Shown here in pieces: positions 51,847-63,210 of a stretch of 64,000 nucleotides of DNA. Numbering within the stretch: position 1 is the first letter of the stretch; each line of letters opens with the position of its first letter. This DNA comes from Pseudarthrobacter sp. C4D7 (GTDB lineage: Bacteria > Actinomycetota > Actinomycetes > Actinomycetales > Micrococcaceae): contig NZ_JABFMW010000023.1 in NCBI RefSeq assembly GCF_013359725.1, forward strand, positions 1 through 64,000. Reading direction: 5' to 3'. The notes beneath the pieces were generated by a model. The model was not told the origin of the DNA. It made no database searches and worked only from the letters and a program-made list of their open reading frames with translations. Position numbers and translations under genes: made by a program.

Positions 51847-52719
51847 ATGGATACCAAGCTCAAAGTCGCAGTTCTGGGGACGGGAATCATGGGAGCGGCC
51901 ATGGCCCGGAACCTCCTGCGGGCCGGCCACGAGGTCTCAGTGTGGAACCGTGACGCAGCAAAAACAGAACCCTTGGCCGCTGAAGGTGCGCGGCGCGCCG
52001 CCAGCCCTGCCGACGCCGTCGAAGCGGCCGGTCTGGTCCTGACTATGCTCTACGACGCCGCTGCCGTGCAGGAGGTCATGCGGGCCGCGGCCCCCGGCCT
52101 TCGGCCCGGAACGGCCTGGGTGCAGTCCACCACCGTCGGTATCCCGGACGTACCCGCTTTGGCCGGGCTGGCCCGGGAACTCGGGCTGGACCTGGTGGAA
52201 GCGCCCGTGTCCGGCACCCGCGCTCCCGCAGAGGCAGGCCAGCTCCTGGTGCTGGCCGCCGGGCGTGGGGATGTACGCCCCCGGGTGGCACCGGTCCTGG
52301 ATGCCATCGGCGCCCGGACCATCTGGACAGGACAGGACCCCGCCGAAGGCTCCGCCACCCGGCTCAAACTCGTGGTGAACAGCTGGGTGATCGCTGCCTC
52401 CAACGCGGCCGGTGAAGTGGTCGCCCTGGCAGAGGCGCTGGGCGTCGATCCCCAGCAGTTCCTCGGTGTGATCGACGGCGGGGGCCTGGACCTTCCCTAC
52501 CTGCGCACCAAGATGGGCCTCATCCTCGATGGGGAGCTGGAGCCTGCGTCCTTCGCGGTGGACACTGCCCGCAAGGACGCCCACCTGATCGTCGATGCCG
52601 CCGCTGAGAAGGGCCTGAAGCTCGATGGCGCCGAAGCCTATGCTGCCCGGCTGGACCGCGTGGCGGAGCAGGGGCGCGGCAAGCAGGACATGGCCGCGGC
52701 GTACTACGCCGGGCGGTAG
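51847..52719 (+). CDS. NAD(P)-dependent beta-hydroxyacid dehydrogenase (3-hydroxyisobutyrate dehydrogenase family)
   Basis: 290 residues; ATG at 51847 with AGGAGA 8 bases upstream. Rossmann site AVLGTGIMGAAMARNLL, the substrate loop VEAPVSGTRAPAEAGQL, and the catalytic Lys in RLKLVVNSW, about residue 175. The family reduces or oxidises beta-hydroxy acids, including 6-phosphogluconate-like and glyoxylate/succinate semialdehyde substrates. It is a single gene, so the substrate cannot be narrowed. Confidence 0.9.
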   Translation: MDTKLKVAVLGTGIMGAAMARNLLRAGHEVSVWNRDAAKTEPLAAEGARRAASPADAVEAAGLVLTMLYDAAAVQEVMRAAAPGLRPGTAWVQSTTVGIPDVPALAGLARELGLDLVEAPVSGTRAPAEAGQLLVLAAGRGDVRPRVAPVLDAIGARTIWTGQDPAEGSATRLKLVVNSWVIAASNAAGEVVALAEALGVDPQQFLGVIDGGGLDLPYLRTKMGLILDGELEPASFAVDTARKDAHLIVDAAAEKGLKLDGAEAYAARLDRVAEQGRGKQDMAAAYYAGR

Positions 52720-52808
52720 CAGGGCCAGCCCCGGAGGGTTCCTGCCGGATTGACCTGTCAGGCCCGCGTCACACCGGGCACGTTTTCAGGCGGCGCACGA
52801 CGGCGGTT

Positions 52809-52824
52809 CCCCGGGTTTCCGGGG
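52809..52824. terminator. Possible terminator hairpin between convergent genes
   Basis: CCCCGG and CCGGGG form a 6-bp stem with a GTTT loop in the 176-base gap between the dehydrogenase and MOSC genes. There is no U-run, so this is a weak call. Nothing else is seen in the gap. Confidence 0.3.
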
Positions 52825-52895
52825 CACCCCCGCCCCGGGTGGGCCGAAAGCATGCCGTGCGTGACGCCGTCGTACGCCACGGCAGCCCTAGGTCC

Positions 52896-53468
52896 CTAGG
52901 GCAGCCGCGACGGCCGCAGGACGCTCGCCGCGCCTGCCCGGTCAGGATCCAGCGGCACCGGGCTGACCAGGACGGCAGGCCCGCGGTGCAGGAACCCGCC
53001 GGACAGGGCCTGGCAGCGGATGCCGCCGCGGCCGCGCATGGCCGGATGTGCGCCGGGGGCGAGCATTTCGTTCATCCACGCGCAGGGCTGGGCGTGCCTG
53101 CCGCCGTGCAGGGCCACCGTGGACCCGCCCGATTCCAGCACGAAATCCTGCCCCAGCAGAGGGGGCAGCTGGGCGCCACGCAGCACCACGTTCCGTCGGG
53201 TCAGCAGGGGGTTGAACGGTTCCGCGCCCAACTCCGCCGCGATCGCCTCAAGGGACTCGACGGCGAAGAGAGTCACCGCAGCGTCCATGTGTGCGGCCTT
53301 GCCGAAGAACCGGTCACCCACGATGCCTTTGCCGGCCACCACCTCAGCCTGCGGGGCATCAGTGGTGGGAACGTCGGCGGCACCGTCCCGGGCACGGCCG
53401 AAGTACGCGTGTGCGGGGGATACCAGCAGGTGCAGGATTTCGACGTCGTACCGGAACTTTTCGGACAT
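52896..53468 (-). CDS. MOSC-domain protein
   Basis: 190 residues from the ATG at 53468. The MOSC core shows GIVGDRFFGK, the segment LFAVESLEAIAAELG, RRNVVLRG with conserved Arg/Asn, and a single Cys in HAQPCAWMNEM, the probable Mo- or sulfur-carrying Cys. MOSC proteins move sulfur or molybdenum cofactor or reduce N-hydroxylated compounds. The N-terminus begins with ILHLLVSPAHAYFGR. The SD is poor, so the start is tentative. Confidence 0.82.
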   Translation of the reverse strand: MSEKFRYDVEILHLLVSPAHAYFGRARDGAADVPTTDAPQAEVVAGKGIVGDRFFGKAAHMDAAVTLFAVESLEAIAAELGAEPFNPLLTRRNVVLRGAQLPPLLGQDFVLESGGSTVALHGGRHAQPCAWMNEMLAPGAHPAMRGRGGIRCQALSGGFLHRGPAVLVSPVPLDPDRAGAASVLRPSRLP

Positions 53469-53529
53469 ACGGCCAAGCGTAGGCCAGCCGGCATTGAAAT
53501 CCTGCTGCCGGGTGGAAGGATCAGGACTC

Positions 53530-54485
53530 ATGGAGACCTCACCAGCCGGCCACACCACAGCGCGTCCGCGGAACCGAACCGCCCTCTTCTGGGCGTCGGT
53601 GGCATGCGCCGCCGCCCTGCTGGGAGTGGCCGTGTGGATGCTGGCCGGAAACCCGGCCGTCCTGGGCGGGCACCCTCTGCTGCCGGGCATCCTCCTGGCC
53701 GCCGCTGCCGCTGGTGCCGCGTGGGCCGTCCTGCTCTGGCGCCGCCGCGAGGTGCCCCGGCCACGCTCGCGCGTCCGCACCATCGGGGCCTGGGCCGGCC
53801 GGCTGGCCGTCCTGGCACTCGCCGCCGGGCTGGCCTGGCTCAACCCCTTCGCTTACCAGCCGGGCCCGACGGCGGAGGCCGGGCCGGCATCGGACTTCAC
53901 CGTTACCGAAACGGACACCACCATCACCATGTCGCCCGATGGTGCCGCCACCAAGGGGCTGGTGTTCTACCCGGGTGCACGCGTGGACGCCCGGGCTTAC
54001 CAGGACGTCCTGGCGCCGGTCGTCGGTGCAGGCTGCCGGGTGGTCATCCTCAAGGAGCCGCTGGGGCTCAGCCTGCTGGACGGCAACCAGGCCCGCAGCG
54101 CCATCGAGGCGAACCCGGACATCACCACATGGGCGGTGGGCGGCCACTCCCTGGGCGGGGTGTCTGCCTCATCGTTCGCCCTCAACAACACCGAGGTCAC
54201 CGGCCTGGTCCTGTACGCGTCCTACCCGGTGGAATCCCTGCGCGGGAGGACCGGCCTGTCCGTCCTGTCCGTCTCCGGAACCCAGGATGGACTCAGCACC
54301 CCGGAGAAGATCGAGGCCTCCCGTGAACTCCTCCCCGTGGATACCGAATTCGTCGCGGTCCAGGGCGGGGTGCACGCGTTTTTCGGTGACTACGGCCCAC
54401 AACCCGGCGACGGCGAACCCGGCATCAGCCGCAGCTCCGCCCAGCAGCAGATCGGCTCGGCCACGGCCGGCTTCCTCGGGCGGTT

Positions 54486-54489
<4 letters not shown>
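53530..54489 (+). CDS. Membrane-anchored alpha/beta hydrolase
   Basis: 319 residues from the ATG at 53530 (GGAAGGA upstream). Three hydrophobic segments (about 18-36, 42-62, 78-100) precede an extracytoplasmic hydrolase domain: GLVFYPGARVDARAY, nucleophile elbow GGHSLGG (Ser about 202), Asp in SVSGTQDGLST and His in VQGGVHAFF complete the triad. It resembles the 'alpha/beta hydrolase fold-5' group. Its TAG stop shares the palindrome CTAG with the stop of the convergent UvrA-like gene, so the genes overlap by four bases. Confidence 0.83.
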
Positions 54490-56873
<2,384 letters not shown>

Positions 56874-56945
56874 GGTGTCCCCCTTCTTCGTGGAGCGGCA
56901 TCGGAACGGCACTGCGCTGGCAGCCCCGTTCCGGCGTCGTCCGTT

Positions 56946-56965
56946 ATATAAGTGCTTGTTTATAT
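56946..56965. promoter_or_regulatory. AT-rich inverted repeat upstream of the UvrA-like gene
   Basis: ATATAA and TTATAT separated by 8 bases, in a local AT-rich island just after the VOC stop and 73 bases before the uvrA-like start. It is probably the promoter/operator of that gene; -10-like sequence on the minus strand is TATAAC. No -35 box is clear. Confidence 0.35.
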
Positions 56966-56967
56966 GC

Positions 56968-57387
56968 CTAGGGCTGCTGGTTGATGCGGACCGTGTTGCC
57001 GGCCGGATCCCGGAAGGCGCAGTCCCGGATGCCGTAGGGCTGGTCGATGGGTTCCTGGACGACGTCCGCGCCGGTTGCCTCCACCTTGGCGAATGCCGCA
57101 TCCACGTCGGGGGAGGACAGGACGATGGTGGCGTAGGTGCCCTTGGCCATCATCTCGGTGATGGTGCGGCGCTCGTCCTCGGTGATACCCGGGTCCACGG
57201 CCGGCGGGTGCAGGACGATCGAGACGTCCTTTTGGCCGGTGGGGCCCACGGTGATCCAGCGCATGGCGCCCCGGCCCACGTCGTTGCGGATTTCGAAGCC
57301 GAGTGCGTCCCGGTAGAAGGCGAGGGACGCGTCCGGATCGGTGGCGGGAAGGAAGGTTGAGGAAATGTTGATGTCCATGGCAGTCAT
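56968..57387 (-). CDS. VOC family protein (AraC-linked)
   Basis: 139 residues with two VOC modules: STFLPATDPDASLAFYRDAL at the start, MRWITVGPTGQKDVSIVL, and AFRDPAGNTVRINQQ at the end with the terminal Asn/Arg. The ATG overlaps the stop of the AraC-type gene, so they are coupled. Such AraC-VOC pairs are common in actinobacteria and the VOC protein may detoxify or sense an electrophile. A second ATG nine bases downstream is possible. Confidence 0.85.
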   Translation of the reverse strand: MTAMDINISSTFLPATDPDASLAFYRDALGFEIRNDVGRGAMRWITVGPTGQKDVSIVLHPPAVDPGITEDERRTITEMMAKGTYATIVLSSPDVDAAFAKVEATGADVVQEPIDQPYGIRDCAFRDPAGNTVRINQQP

Positions 57388-57833
57388 GCTAGTGACGGCT
57401 CACGGGCCGGCGCTTCTCGATTCCTGACCGGTCTGGTGACCTGTTTCGCCACGCAGGCCGGGATCCCTGCCGTCGACTCCGCCGCCTCCTGTCTGTAGAC
57501 GCTCGGCGGCATACCCACCAGTTCGCTGAAGCGGGTGCTGAAAGTGCCCAGCGAGGAACACCCGACGGCGAAGCACACCTCGGTGACGCTGAGGTCGCCC
57601 TTGCGGAGCAGCGCCATGGCCCGTTCGATCCGGCGCGTCATGAGGTAGCTGTAAGGGGATTCGCCGTAGGCCAGCTTGAAGCGGCGGCTGAAATGGCCGG
57701 CAGACAGGTGGACATCCCGGGCCAGGGACTCGACATCCAGCGGCTGCGCATATTCGCGGTCCATCCGGTCCTTGACGCGCCTCAGCTGGGTGAGTTCGCG
57801 GAGGTACGGATCGGAGGCAGGACTGCTGGTCAC
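57384..57833 (-). CDS. AraC-family transcriptional regulator (DNA-binding domain only)
   Basis: 149 residues from a GTG at 57833; a longer frame to 58004 has low-similarity sequence and no SD. The protein is basically two HTH motifs: LDVESLARDVHLSAGHFSRRF and VTEVCFAVGCSSLGTFSTRF, followed by the PPSVYRQ end. No separate ligand domain is present, so the partner VOC protein may sense the signal. First gene of the AraC-VOC unit. Confidence 0.82.
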   Translation of the reverse strand: MTSSPASDPYLRELTQLRRVKDRMDREYAQPLDVESLARDVHLSAGHFSRRFKLAYGESPYSYLMTRRIERAMALLRKGDLSVTEVCFAVGCSSLGTFSTRFSELVGMPPSVYRQEAAESTAGIPACVAKQVTRPVRNREAPAREPSLA

Positions 57834-58055
57834 AGCTTCGATCGTGCTACGCGGCGGGGGCCTTGTCCAGAGCCACGGGCGGCCCCATCCATCCCGGTCA
57901 AGGCAGGCATTCCGGAGGGGTATGATTATCCCGCCGACCACCATGAGGTCCTCGCCCCACCACGGCTTGAGTAAACCCGGCACCGGCAAAAACCTCCGTA
58001 CCACCCCCTCTTACCCCTGCCCGGATTCTGCGCAGGGCACCCTTGAAAGGACGCC

Positions 58056-58445
58056 ATGGAACTGCTGTGGGAAATCGCCGGCTGGGCAGGCGCTGTTGCG
58101 ATTCTCAGTGCCTATCTCGCAGTTTCCATGGGATGGCTCAAGGCCGGGAAGGGGTTCCAGACCGCCAACCTGTTCGGTTCCGTTGCCTTCATCATCAATG
58201 GAACCCTGCATGGTGCCTGGCCGTCCGTGGTCACCAATATTGCCTGGTTCCTGATCTCTGCCGTGGCACTTGTCCGAATGCGTGAGGCGGAGGTGCCTGC
58301 TGAAGCGCTCGAGGCTGCCCACATCCAGTACCCCGGCGTCCCCGATTCCACAGGGCAGCTGGCGGTGGTGGAGGCTTTCACTGAGGCCCTGCCCGCGGTG
58401 GGCGCCGCGCCCGCAATGGCAGAGGGACCCCGCCTGGCTTTGTAG
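58056..58445 (+). CDS. CBU_0592-like small membrane protein
   Basis: 129 residues; GAAAGGA 6 bases before the ATG. Three hydrophobic segments (about 4-24, 36-54, 56-74) with the sequence GKGFQTANLFGSVAFIING and GAWPSVVTNIAWFLI that I associate with CBU_0592 family proteins, of unknown role. The C-terminal 50 residues are acidic, Ala/Pro-rich and probably disordered. It is a single gene. Confidence 0.72.
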   Translation: MELLWEIAGWAGAVAILSAYLAVSMGWLKAGKGFQTANLFGSVAFIINGTLHGAWPSVVTNIAWFLISAVALVRMREAEVPAEALEAAHIQYPGVPDSTGQLAVVEAFTEALPAVGAAPAMAEGPRLAL

Positions 58446-58528
58446 CCGCTCATAGGGGACCGCGGTGCACGCTGGGCTTGGGCGCCGCCTGAGTGCACGA
58501 TCGTCCATATAGCCAATCGTTTCTGCCA

Positions 58529-58544
58529 TGGAAAACGGTTTCCA
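58529..58544. promoter_or_regulatory. LacI-type operator before the glycoside operon
   Basis: TGGAAAACGGTTTCCA, a 16-bp inverted repeat with 14 symmetric positions and a central CG. It lies 20 bases upstream of the GTG of the DUF5107 gene. Its regulator is not in the window. Confidence 0.65.
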
Positions 58545-58563
58545 ATCCTCTTAGCCTTGAGGG

Positions 58564-61500
58564 GTGACCAACGAACCCCAAGACCGCAGCAGGATTGTCC
58601 TGCCTGATGCCCCGCCCGAGCAGCAGTCAGTCCTGGCGGCAGGCGGCGTGGCCTGCTGGCGCGAACCCGTGTGGATTGACACCTATGTCCCCGGAAAGCC
58701 GGACAAGTATCCCTTGTTCCTGGACCGGCGGGTCTACCAGGGGTCCAGCGGCAAGGTGTATCCGATGCCGTTCATCGACAGCATCGAGGCGGTAAAACGG
58801 CCCAGGCTGTGGCAGGCCATCCACCTGGAGAATGAGTACGTCCGCCTGATGCTGCTGCCGGAGATCGGCGGCCGCATCCATGTTGGCTACGACAAGACGG
58901 CCGGGTACGACTTCTTCTACCGCAACAACGTGATCAAGCCCGGGCTGGTGGGCCTGGCCGGGCCATGGATCTCCGGCGGAGTGGAGTTCAACTGGCCCCA
59001 GCACCACAGGCCCGCCACCTTCCTGCCCGTGGAAACCGCTGTCGAGCGCTCCGACGACGGGGACGTGACGGTGTGGCACAGCGACCTGGACCCGCTGCAG
59101 CGGATGCGAGGTACCCACGGGGTACGGCTCAGGCCGGGCAGTTCGCTTATTGAGGTGCAAGCCCGGCTCCACAACCGGACCGATGAGCCGCAGACCTTTC
59201 TGTGGTGGGCCAACGTGGCCGCCCGGGCGCACGGGAATTACCAGTCCTTCTTTCCCACCGATGTCCGCTACGTGGCCGACCACGCCCGCAGGGCTGTCAC
59301 CTCGTTCCCGCGCGCCGACCGGCCCTATTACGGGGTGGATTATCCGGCGCTGGCTGCCGGGGCCGGGAGTCCGGCGGCGGACCGGCTCGACGTCTACGCC
59401 AACATTCCAGTCCCCACCTCCTACATGGTGACGGACACCGCGGACAGCTTCTTCGGCGGGTACGACCACGACGCCGGTGCCGGGTTCGTCCATTGGGCGG
59501 ACCGCAGCATCGCGCCGGGAAAGAAGCAATGGACGTGGGGCAACGGTGCCGTGGGGAAGGCCTGGGACAGGCACCTGACTGACGACGACGGCCCGTACGT
59601 TGAGCTGATGGCGGGCGTCTTTACCGACAACCAGCCGGACTTCAGCTACCTCGCCCCAGGTGAGGTACGCACCTTCAGCCAGTACTGGTACCCCATCCGG
59701 CGGATGGGGCCGGCGCACCAGGCGAACCTGGACGCCGCCGTCGCGCTTTCCCTGGACGGGCCGGGCAACGCCGTGACCGTTGGGGTTTCCACCACCGCGC
59801 GCAGGGAGAAGGCGGCGGTGGTGCTTGAACACCGCGGCCAGGCGCTCCGGACCTGGCGCGAGGTCCTCTCGCCGGCCCATCCGTTCACCGCCACCGTTGA
59901 GCTGGACGCGCCCGCAGCGGCGGGCGACTTCACCCTCCGGGTGTTCGACGGCGGCAGCGAACTCCTGTCCTGGACCCCGCAGGAAGCAGTGGGGACAACG
60001 CCCGAGCCCTGGGTGGCCACTGAGCCGGCCCAGCCCCGGGACATGGAAAGCCAGGACGAGCTGTTTGTCACCGCAACGCACCTGGCCCAGAACCGGCACC
60101 CCAGCAGGTCACCCCTGCCGTACCTCGAGGAAATGCTCCGCCGGGATCCGCAGGACTCGCGGGCGTGCAGTGCGCTCGGCGCGGCCAGGTACCGGGAAGG
60201 CCGTTATGCCGCGGCCCGCACCCACCTGCAGGACAGTTTGGGGCGCCTGACGCTGCGGAACCTGAACCCGCCAAGCGGTGAGGCCAGCTACCGGCTGGGC
60301 CTGGTCCTGGAACGGCTGGGCCTGGCCGTCGAAGCCCGGGAGCGGTGGGGGAAGGCGGCCTGGGACAGGGCCTGGGCCCATCCAGCCCGGTTGGCACTGG
60401 CCCGGCTCGCCCTCCGCGCCAGGGACGCCTCCCAGGCCCTGCAGCACGCTGATGCCGCTCTGTCCCTGGAGAGCGCCAGCCCCGAGGCGCGGCACCTCCG
60501 CTACCTGGCGCTCGAAGTGCTGGGCCGCCGGGACCAGGGCAAGCAGCTGCTCCAGGAGACCCTGGCGTCCGACCCCCTGGATCCCGTGGCCCGGGCCCTG
60601 GACGGGTCCCTGGACGCAGCGGATCCCAAAACCGCGCTGACCGTTGCGTGTTGGCTGGCCCGCACGGGGCAATGGCAACGCGCCCTGGACTTGACCCAGG
60701 CCGAACAGGGCGGCGGGGAGTATCCGGCCTTCGGCAGTCCTGGCCCGCTCCGGCACTACCTGCGCGCCAGTTGGCTGGAGGAGCTCCTGGACCCGGACGC
60801 CGCGGCGGCCGAACGTGCCAAGGCCCGGCGCGCGGACACCACCTATGCATTCCCTTACGGACTGGATGACCACGACGCGCTGCAGCGCGCCCTGGACGCT
60901 GATCCGCGCGACCACGTGGCCCACGGGCTCCTGGGGTGTTGGCTGCTGGACGCCGGGAGGATCTCCGACGCCCTGGGCCACCTGGAACGGGCCATCGCGC
61001 ACGGCAGCCGGAACCCGGTGGTGTGGCGCAACGCCTCCCTGGCCCTGGCCAACACCGGAGGTGACCTAGCTGCTGCCGCCAACTACCTCGCCCGTGCCCT
61101 GGAGCTGAGCCCCGGCGACCCCCGCCTCGTCTATGAGCGGGCCGTGCTGGCAGGACTGGCCGGGCTGCCCGCGGAACAGCGGATCGCAGACATCGAACAG
61201 CACGGTCCTGCTGTCCTGGCCCGCGACGACCTTGCCGTCCTCTATGCCGACCTGCTGACCGACGCGGGACGGCCGCAGGACGCCGTGGCCCTTTTGCGCT
61301 CGCGAACCTTCCAGCCCTTTGAAGGGGGTGAGGGGCTGGCGCTCGCCGCCTACGACCACGCCACCGTCCAGCAGGCGCGGACCATGATGGAGCAGCAGCC
61401 GACGGCGGCAGCGGCCCTCCTGCGGGAGGGCATGGATGCGCCGGAGAACCTGGGCGAGGGCCGGCACCCCGGTGACATCATGGCCGAGCGGCTGGTGGCA

Positions 61501-61881
61501 CTGGGTGATGCGCTGGAACGGATGGGCGACGCACCCGCCGCCCGGGCTGCCTGGGCCGGGGCCTGCGCCGCGGCGAACGTGCTGGCAGTGGAGGCCAAGC
61601 CGGTGGGGCCCACCGACTATTGGCGGGGTGTTGCCTGCATCCGGCTCGGCAAACAGCAGCAGGCGGACCGGATCTGGGAAAGCCTGGAAAGCCGGGCCGC
61701 GGAACTGGCGGCAGCTCCCGCCGCTCCTGACTACTTCGCAACGTCGCTGCCGGAGCTTTTGCTGTTCAGCACCGATACCGCCGCGTCCCGCGGCGCGGCC
61801 GCTGCCCACCTCCGGGATCTCGCCCACCGCGGCCGGCTGCTGGGCGTGCAGGCACGAACAATGGAAAGAGTTTCCCCATGA
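58564..61881 (+). CDS. DUF5107 domain protein with TPR repeats
   Basis: 1105 residues from a GTG at 58564 (TTGAGGG before it), no signal peptide. The N-terminal half (about 35-480) is DUF5107, a beta-rich fold related to galactose mutarotase/glycosidase sandwich domains (LPEIGGRIHVGYDK, PWISGGVEFNWPQHHRP, TFLWWANVAAR). The C-terminal half (about 500-1080) is a string of TPR-like helical pairs (for example ALGHLERAIAHGSRNPVVW). It leads an operon with a cellulase-like and a GH35 enzyme and may be a glycosidase or sugar-binding scaffold in the cytoplasm. Confidence 0.85.
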   Translation: MTNEPQDRSRIVLPDAPPEQQSVLAAGGVACWREPVWIDTYVPGKPDKYPLFLDRRVYQGSSGKVYPMPFIDSIEAVKRPRLWQAIHLENEYVRLMLLPEIGGRIHVGYDKTAGYDFFYRNNVIKPGLVGLAGPWISGGVEFNWPQHHRPATFLPVETAVERSDDGDVTVWHSDLDPLQRMRGTHGVRLRPGSSLIEVQARLHNRTDEPQTFLWWANVAARAHGNYQSFFPTDVRYVADHARRAVTSFPRADRPYYGVDYPALAAGAGSPAADRLDVYANIPVPTSYMVTDTADSFFGGYDHDAGAGFVHWADRSIAPGKKQWTWGNGAVGKAWDRHLTDDDGPYVELMAGVFTDNQPDFSYLAPGEVRTFSQYWYPIRRMGPAHQANLDAAVALSLDGPGNAVTVGVSTTARREKAAVVLEHRGQALRTWREVLSPAHPFTATVELDAPAAAGDFTLRVFDGGSELLSWTPQEAVGTTPEPWVATEPAQPRDMESQDELFVTATHLAQNRHPSRSPLPYLEEMLRRDPQDSRACSALGAARYREGRYAAARTHLQDSLGRLTLRNLNPPSGEASYRLGLVLERLGLAVEARERWGKAAWDRAWAHPARLALARLALRARDASQALQHADAALSLESASPEARHLRYLALEVLGRRDQGKQLLQETLASDPLDPVARALDGSLDAADPKTALTVACWLARTGQWQRALDLTQAEQGGGEYPAFGSPGPLRHYLRASWLEELLDPDAAAAERAKARRADTTYAFPYGLDDHDALQRALDADPRDHVAHGLLGCWLLDAGRISDALGHLERAIAHGSRNPVVWRNASLALANTGGDLAAAANYLARALELSPGDPRLVYERAVLAGLAGLPAEQRIADIEQHGPAVLARDDLAVLYADLLTDAGRPQDAVALLRSRTFQPFEGGEGLALAAYDHATVQQARTMMEQQPTAAAALLREGMDAPENLGEGRHPGDIMAERLVALGDALERMGDAPAARAAWAGACAAANVLAVEAKPVGPTDYWRGVACIRLGKQQQADRIWESLESRAAELAAAPAAPDYFATSLPELLLFSTDTAASRGAAAAHLRDLAHRGRLLGVQARTMERVSP

Positions 61882-63197
61882 CTGATCCCCAGCGGTACCT
61901 TGGGTCCGGAACCCTCGAAAGCAGCACCCGTACCCTGACCGGAGCGCCGCCGCCGCACCTCCCAGCCCGGCTGGCCATCAGCCTCTGGGACTTCTCCTGG
62001 TACACCCGCGCCGAGGACGGCGGCCCCTACGCGGACCTGGACAAAGCCTGCGCCAAGGCGGCGGAGTTCGGCTACAACGCCATCCGCATCTGCGCCGCGC
62101 CGCTGCTGCTGTTCGGCGGACTGGGCCTGGACGCGCTCGCGGAGGACCTGGAGATTGAGGGGCTGGGGACGGCGCCCGACGGCGGAATCTATGGCCGCGG
62201 GACCCGCTGGTATGACGCCCCCGGCGGCTACCGGGTCAACCTGGGCCAACGGCTGCTGGAACTGTTCGATGCCGCGGAACGGCACGGCCTGGTACTGGTC
62301 CTGGCCAGCTGGGAGTACCAGCAGTCGCCGGTGTTTGCGGCGTCCCCCCGGTGGTTCGAGGCCATCGACGCGGTCCCGCTGGACGACCGCTACCGCGTCC
62401 TGGCGGATGCGTGGGACCGGCTCATCCGGGCAGTGTCCGCCGCCGGGCACCGGAACCGGATCGCCCTGGTGGAACTGCATAACGAAGTGGACTTTTCCAT
62501 CCTCCCGGCACTGGACGACGGCGGCAGCAGGCAGGTGCAGCGGCTGCGGCGGCTGCACCCGGACCTGCTGGTCACGGCCAGCTACGGCAAGCCGCCGCAC
62601 CTGGCCATGCACACCGTTCCCGACGGCCTGGGCGCGGCACAGTTCCACGTCTACAGCTACGGCGTGCTGGATGCGCTGCAGCGGCGGATAGACATCCGCT
62701 CCGAGGGTACGGCCGGGTTCCCCAGCCCGGAACTGCGGTCCCTGCTGCGGCCGGACGCGCCGTCCTTTGTGGACTACGGACGCCTGGCGGAATGGAAGTA
62801 CAGGGCCACCGTGGTCACGGACCAGATGTTCTACGGCTACGACTGGATCGACCCCGAGGCGTGGGACACCTGGCTGTACAACGGCTACGGACCCTACCGG
62901 GAGGTGATGCGGCGCGAAATCGAGTCCCGCATCACTGCCATTGCCGCCTGGGCGCGGTGGAAGGACATCCCGGCACTGGTAGGTGAGGGCTGGATCGGGT
63001 ACACCCCGCTGCGCGGAACGTTTGAGGAGGGCCCTGTAGGGCGGGACCTGGCTTGGCACGGCATCCGGACGGCCCTGGAACACGGCGTCTGGGGGATGAT
63101 CCCCTGCTCCAACGCCGCGCCCCACCATCCGATGTGGGCCGACGAAGCGTGGCAGCGCCGCATCAATGCCCTCATCCACACCGCCCCCGCACACTGA
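61878..63197 (+). CDS. Cellulase-like family protein (TIM-barrel glycosidase)
   Basis: 439 residues; the ATG overlaps the DUF5107 stop (ATGA). TIM-barrel features of the GH5-like clan: ISLWDFSWYTR at the first strand, YNAIRICAAPLL, the probable acid/base Glu in LVELHNEVDFS, and the probable nucleophile Glu in PALVGEGWIGYTPL. No secretion signal, so it works on an imported oligosaccharide. A bracketed substrate (beta-linked sugars) is suggested only by the GH35 gene downstream. Confidence 0.83.
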   Translation: MTDPQRYLGSGTLESSTRTLTGAPPPHLPARLAISLWDFSWYTRAEDGGPYADLDKACAKAAEFGYNAIRICAAPLLLFGGLGLDALAEDLEIEGLGTAPDGGIYGRGTRWYDAPGGYRVNLGQRLLELFDAAERHGLVLVLASWEYQQSPVFAASPRWFEAIDAVPLDDRYRVLADAWDRLIRAVSAAGHRNRIALVELHNEVDFSILPALDDGGSRQVQRLRRLHPDLLVTASYGKPPHLAMHTVPDGLGAAQFHVYSYGVLDALQRRIDIRSEGTAGFPSPELRSLLRPDAPSFVDYGRLAEWKYRATVVTDQMFYGYDWIDPEAWDTWLYNGYGPYREVMRREIESRITAIAAWARWKDIPALVGEGWIGYTPLRGTFEEGPVGRDLAWHGIRTALEHGVWGMIPCSNAAPHHPMWADEAWQRRINALIHTAPAH

Positions 63198-63210
63198 AGG
63201 AAGCCCCTGC

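Noticed and set aside
58627..60099. Open frame of 490 codons on the minus strand inside the DUF5107 gene
   Set aside because: Fully antisense to conserved DUF5107 sequence, with no start signal or recognisable domain.
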